Below, piece after piece: positions 59,171 to 64,000 of a stretch of 64,000 bases of DNA. A model generated the notes under the pieces. It made no database searches. It saw nothing but the letters and a program-made list of their open reading frames with translations, and was not told the DNA's origin. Made by a program: the position numbers and the translations under genes. How positions within the stretch are numbered: position 1 is the first letter of the stretch; each line of letters starts with the position of its first letter. This stretch comes from Impatiens glandulifera (lineage: Eukaryota > Streptophyta > Magnoliopsida > Ericales > Balsaminaceae), in contig NC_061869.1 of the NCBI RefSeq assembly GCF_907164915.1, positions 10,465,721 through 10,529,720 of the forward strand. The letters are read 5' to 3'.

Positions 59171-59456
59171 TTTTTACAAATTTTTACCAAATTAAAACCT
59201 TAATCATTAATAACCAATAACCAAAAACCAAAAACCAAAAACTACAATCATCATTAACCAAAAACCCAAAAATACAATCATTAATTCAAAACAATAATCA
59301 TCCACAAACTACAATCCATCCAAAAACTATAATCCATCCAAAAACTACAATCATATCACAAATTCACAAAAACCATTAATTAACGTATTTCAAATTACAT
59401 TTCAACTGACCAGAATTGAAGTGGGAAAGCGACGATCACGAGGAAGGGGATCATCT

Positions 59457-61208
59457 CTAAGTAGGAGGGGCATCATCTCGAGTGGGAGGGGCAGGTGGAA
59501 GTTGATCACGGGGAATCCTGGATAATAAGAAGTTCATTGTCGCTCTCATCTCAAGCATCTCATCCCGCATTCTCTCACGCTCTTTTCGAGCTTCTTCACG
59601 TTCATCTTCACGCTGCATCAATAACTCTTCGCGCTCCATTTCACGCTGCCTTTGTGCTTCCTCACGCTCCATTTGACGCTCGAGTAAGGCTTCTTCGCGC
59701 TCTCTCCGTGACTGAAGCTTCTCAGCTTCACGCTCCTCTCGCATCCTCTGTATCTCCTCAAGTAAAAGTGCGTTTTGCGTGTCACCGCGCTGTGTGCTAG
59801 TACCACCACGAGCATCAGGTCTAAAAGATCTAGGTGTGACACCGGAGCCCAAACCCACAACTCGCCCATGTCCCTGAGACCCGAATGCGCACTCAGCCAA
59901 CTACAATTCATTTCTATTCGGGTGTTCTTCTATAGCAGTTCGCAAGGCAGTCTACAAACACAAATTACATTCGATTACATACATACATAAAATAAATAAA
60001 AGAAATATAACTAATAAACACGACTTACCACTTTTTCTTGAATAATAGGGGGAACCTCCGGATTTGGATCTTGTAGAGTCGGTTTCTTTGTATGAGTGTG
60101 CAGAAATAATTCTGCAAAATTAGGCGACGTACCGGTAGTCTTCTCCTGTACAAATTTAATTATTAATAAAAACTTAATAACTTTATAAACTTTGTTATTC
60201 AATGATAAAACGAACCATTTGCTTCTCCACTTGCGAAAATGAGATGCTGCCCGCATGATTCTTGTACACAACATGCGACCTATTTTGCGCATTCACAGCA
60301 CTTGTTTTCTGCAAATAAAAAACATTTGTGTTTAATGAATGATTAATGTAAGAGCTATTTATAAACACATTAATTTACCTTGAATTCCGGCGTGAGAAAG
60401 CGACGATCAAGTAGATAATTCCAATCACTAATTTCGATCTCGGGAGGGGGATTTGCCCTAATCGCTTGTTCGTCACCTTCACGGGATTTAATGTACATGG
60501 TGTTCCAATGACATCTCCATCTATCCCATAATTTGTTGGCTTGAAATAAGCTTTGTCTTCGATATTTGTTGATGTCATCCCCCACAGCCACGAAAGGATC
60601 CTAAATAGTTTTCATTAAAATACGATTATAGATTGTGTTGAATACATAATGGACTTAATAATATAAAAAGTTATATACCGTGATAGCCATCCATATGTGA
60701 TCTAGCTGTGTGGAGCTCAGGTCCGACCAACGCAAAGTCCTATGAGGTAGTGCATTGGAGTCTCGAATGACACTCCCAATATGCCTCGACCAAGCTGTCC
60801 TATTCTCGCACATTGGTTTACCATCAACAGGGTTAAATTGAAGAGTCATCTTTTGCCCCGCTTGCAATCTACCAACAGCTTTATTCTTGTTCTTTCCCCG
60901 TCTCCTTCTCGAAATAGATCCTAAAATTAAACAAAAAATTATATAGGATCACAACAACTAACTTAAGCAAAAACACAAGTACCTCCATCTTGCTCCTCAG
61001 ACGGGGGCTGTGTCTCATCATCATCATCATCATCACCGGGGATAGTGTTGGGTACACTATCAACATTCATAACATCATCAAAGTCCAAATCAATTTCCCC
61101 GACAGAGTTACACAATTGCACGGGATCTTCTGAATGCTCCTCGGTCCTTCGTACAAGCTCGTGTAGCGCGCTGCTTAAACTCTTACCTTGCATTCTTTTA
61201 GGTGCCAT
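59457..61208 (-). CDS. CACTA second gene (plant Ptta/En/Spm family)
   Basis: Coding segments on minus: 61208 to about 60980 (starts MAPKRMQGKSLSSALHEL, acidic), about 60925-60680 (AGQKMTLQFNPVDGKPMCEN, RTAWSRHIGSVIRDSNALPH), about 60600-60380 (LWDRWRCHWNTMYI, WNYLLDRRFLTPEFK), about 60290-60000, and 59900-59457 (an Arg/Glu-rich coiled coil). It is parallel to 15224-16951 in CACTA-1. Probably binds the subterminal repeats. No stop was seen inside the recognised blocks, but junctions were not all verified. Confidence 0.6.
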
Positions 61209-61282
61209 GATAGCTGCAAATATTGAATGTAATGTTTATAAGACAAATTTACAAGTAACCCTTCATAGAAATTAATTCAACC

Positions 61283-63992
61283 TTAATTAGAATAACGGGG
61301 ATTTATTGGTGTCACAATTTTCCATTCAAGCCTTGATGCCATATCTGTAGAGTAAAAGACTTGTTGTGCTTGGCTTGCCATTATGAATGGTTCATTTAAT
61401 TGAGTCTGTAGAATCCTGTTGATATTTATACTAACATAACCATACTTATCAACTTTAATGCCCCGATCTTTGTGATAAACATCAAACCATTTGCATTTGA
61501 AAAGAATCACTCGTCTTCCACAAAAGAATATCACTTCTATGATTTCATTGATCACTCCATAGTAGTTAATAGTCTCGGTCCCATTATTACCAACAACCAA
61601 AACCCCGCTATTTTGGGTAGTCAAGCTCTCGTCATGTTTTTCAGTGTTAAACTTGTACCCATTTATTTTGCACGAGTTATATTTCTTTGCATACAATGTA
61701 GGCCCACGTCCTAAAATCTTAAGATTCGTTGTCCTATCGGATTGATCGGTTAGTTGCTCCACCTATATATTCATTAGAAATTATTGTTAAACTAATTGTC
61801 ATATACTAAAAAGGAAAATTGATAGCACGATTACTTACTCTTTCTTGGAAATATCTAACGTATTGTTTATCCCGAGCCTCATTGGAAATATTAGGAGGGC
61901 ATGATTGAACGAAATCGCTGCCCAAATGACAGATTAAATTATTATTTAAATCATAGCTCATAAGGACATTAATGACATTAATGGACTTACTTATAATATT
62001 CTTCAGCTTCGCGACAATTTTTTAAAATGTACCAATGAGCACGCTCACAATCACCCGGTTCATATGTGTAGGATGTGCCATTAGATAAGTCTTCCATAGT
62101 GATGAAAATGGAGAATGTTGTACTTGTATTTATGGATTCATCATTTGACTCTTGATCGTCCAAATATCAGGCACACATGCTCATACTCTCATTCAAAAGG
62201 TAATCTCGCTGATTGAACCTTCTGGAAAGTTCCTATTCCTAAGGTATTTCTTGAGTGTGCTCATATATTGTTCAACTGGATACATCCATCGATACTGAAC
62301 GGGCCCTCCAAGACAAGCTTCAAAAGCTAAATGAACTGGCAAATGCACCATAATATCGAAGAAAGAAGGTGGAAAGATCTTCTCCAATTTGCAAAGTGTC
62401 AAGACAATGTCGTCATGTAATGTTTCCAATTGCCCGTGTTGTAAACTTTTTTGGCAAAGCAACCGAAAGAACCTTGCTAAATTCACCACGGCATCGTACA
62501 CATCATCGGGAAGTAGGCCACGTGTAGCTAGTGGAAGGAGATATTGTAATAGAATGTGACAATCGTGACTCTTCAATCCTGATATTTTTTTCTCCTCCAT
62601 GTTTACACACGCCCCAATATTTGAACAAAAACCGTCGGGCATTTTAATATCTTTCAAAAACTGACATAAACGTTTCCTATGTTCTAAGGACAATGCATAG
62701 GGGGCCGGCGGACACCGAAGAACACCATCAACTTCAACCGGATGTAAGGAATGTTTTATGTTCATTATGACCAAATCTTTCCTTGCTTTAATTCCATCCT
62801 TGGTCTTTTCTTTGAAATTCATTAAAGTTCCCAACAAACTATCACATATATTCTTCTCAATATGCATTACATCCAAATTATGTCTCAACATCAAAGATTT
62901 CCAGTAAGGCAATTGAAAGAATATACTGAATTTGTTCCAATTATCACCTCGGGATTCATGTATAACTTTCGTTTTCTTAGGCAGGTACTTTGTCAAACAA
63001 ATTTCCTTTAGATCTCGCGCTTGCAATTGAATTTCGGAACCCGATAATAGTACAGGAGGATCTCTATGCTCCGTATGCCCGTCAAACGTATCGGTCTCTT
63101 TGCGCCATCGATGATTAGACGGGAGGAATCGTCGATGATTCATGTAACACTCCTTCTGGCAATTGGTTAACCTCAAAGACGCGGTGTTCTGATTACAAGA
63201 CGGACATGCCAATTTACCCTTTGTACTCCATCCAGACAAATTTGCATAAGCCGGAAAATCATTAATAGTCCACATAAGAGCTGCTCGTAAATTAAAATAT
63301 TGTTTTCTGCTTGCATCGTATGTCTTCACACCGGTATTCCACAATTCCGTCAACTCTTCAATAAGTGGCTCTAGAAATACGTCAATACAATCACCGGGAC
63401 TTTTTGGTCCTGGAATGAGCATTGAAAGAAGAAAATTGTTTTTATCCATACATGTGGTAGGAGAGACGTTGTAAGGGATTAGAATAACTGGCCAAATGCT
63501 GTACGATGTTTTTCCGCTAGCAAAAGGTTGAAAACCATCACTAGCCAAACCAAGTCGCACATTTCGAGGTTCTGTTGAGAAATTTGGGTACAAATTATCA
63601 AAGGTCTTCCATGTCATTGAATTAGCAGGATGCCTCAACACATCATCTTCGGGATTGTTATCTTTATGCCAAATCATGTGTGGAGCAGTTTTGGAACACA
63701 TGTATAATCTTTGCAACCTCGGTTTTAATGGAAAATAGCGCAGCGACTTGTTGGCTATATACTTACCATTCACCTTCGTTCGAATTGCACCATTAGATTT
63801 ATTGACATTCCACCTAGAAAGCCCACAAACTTTACATTGCTGCAAATCCTTATCCTCTTTACGAAAAAGCATGCAATCATTCTTACACGCGTCAATTGTT
63901 TCGTACGATAGGCCCATGTCTTTAATGAATTTCTTGCACTCATAATACGAATTCGGTAGTTGATTATGAATTGGCAGTATTTCCTCCTTCAA
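61283..63992 (-). pseudogene. TNP2-type CACTA transposase, near full but with C-terminal lesions
   Basis: A 599-residue open frame (63992-62193), open to the window edge at its N-terminal side. Residues about 53-60 are CKVCGLSR. The Transposase_21 core spans about 70-370 (intact here, missing in CACTA-1). Then MDVMHIEKN-type sequence (376 on) and the DUF4218-like GLKSHDCHILLQYLLPLATR. After PEGSIS a one-base loss near 62210 shifts the frame to a stop, and TGA at about 62166-62168 interrupts the restored frame (where CACTA-1 has Arg). Downstream exons, including the DUF4216-like region (61762-61283), remain. Whether the shortened protein still works is unknown. Confidence 0.8.
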
Positions 63993-64000
63993 TAAACTCA

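Larger units (their letters stand above)
58706..64000 (-). mobile_element. Second CACTA element, truncated by window end
   Basis: The terminus CACTAGTAGAAAAAAGGGTA begins at 58706. It is followed by dense CCGTTAC / GTAACGG subterminal motifs (58735-59165), many in inverted pairs. Genes on minus are the second CACTA gene (59457-61208) and TNP2 (61283-63992+). The layout equals CACTA-1. The other terminus lies beyond 64000. It is inserted into the pararetroviral sequence; the possible 3-bp target is ATA (58703-58705). Confidence 0.9.

Overview
The window is nuclear DNA of a flowering plant, very probably a eudicot. It is strongly AT-rich, has plant-type spliced genes (actin with the three conserved plant intron positions, ribosomal protein eS26, a UDP-xylose transporter and a two-domain fasciclin-like arabinogalactan protein), and carries plant transposon families (CACTA/En-Spm, hAT, MULE, Helitron, tRNA-derived SINEs, short LTR elements), an old pararetrovirus-like insertion and many long (TA)n arrays. 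I cannot name the species.

Region 1 (about 0.6-29.6 kb) is a tandem array of small secreted cysteine-rich proteins. Four copies are intact (3690, 5562, 8707, 27650), two are pseudogenes (2395, 25578), and one survives only as a 3' flank relic (about 600-960). Each intact copy has a signal peptide, an acidic propeptide, a dibasic RRIL/RKIL processing site like that of RALF precursors, and a short Cys-rich tail with a CxC...GPKC core. The array grew by block duplication, and at least one copy (27650) looks like a promoter/coding chimera. A MULE-like element that captured a Dof zinc-finger fragment lies inside the array (6.5-8.2 kb). A 9.9-kb CACTA element (14306-24204) separates the two halves. 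Short LTR elements truncate one copy at 25577.

Region 2 (about 30-37 kb) has no host gene. It holds a small hAT remnant (32876-33884), MITE and Helitron-like repeats, and short tandem duplications.

Region 3 (37.4-51.6 kb) is the conventional gene island: FLA4/SOS5-like on +, then actin, RPS26 and a UXT transporter, all on -. Exons were placed by homology and splice sites, and every reading frame closes. These genes are unrelated housekeeping or cell-wall functions and do not form an operon.

Region 4 (about 52.6-64 kb) is a nested repeat domain. A decayed Caulimoviridae-like (endogenous pararetrovirus) sequence on - is interrupted by a polyadenylated retrocopy with a perfect 12-bp target-site duplication, and then by a second CACTA element (58706 to beyond the window end) carrying a long TNP2 transposase reading frame.
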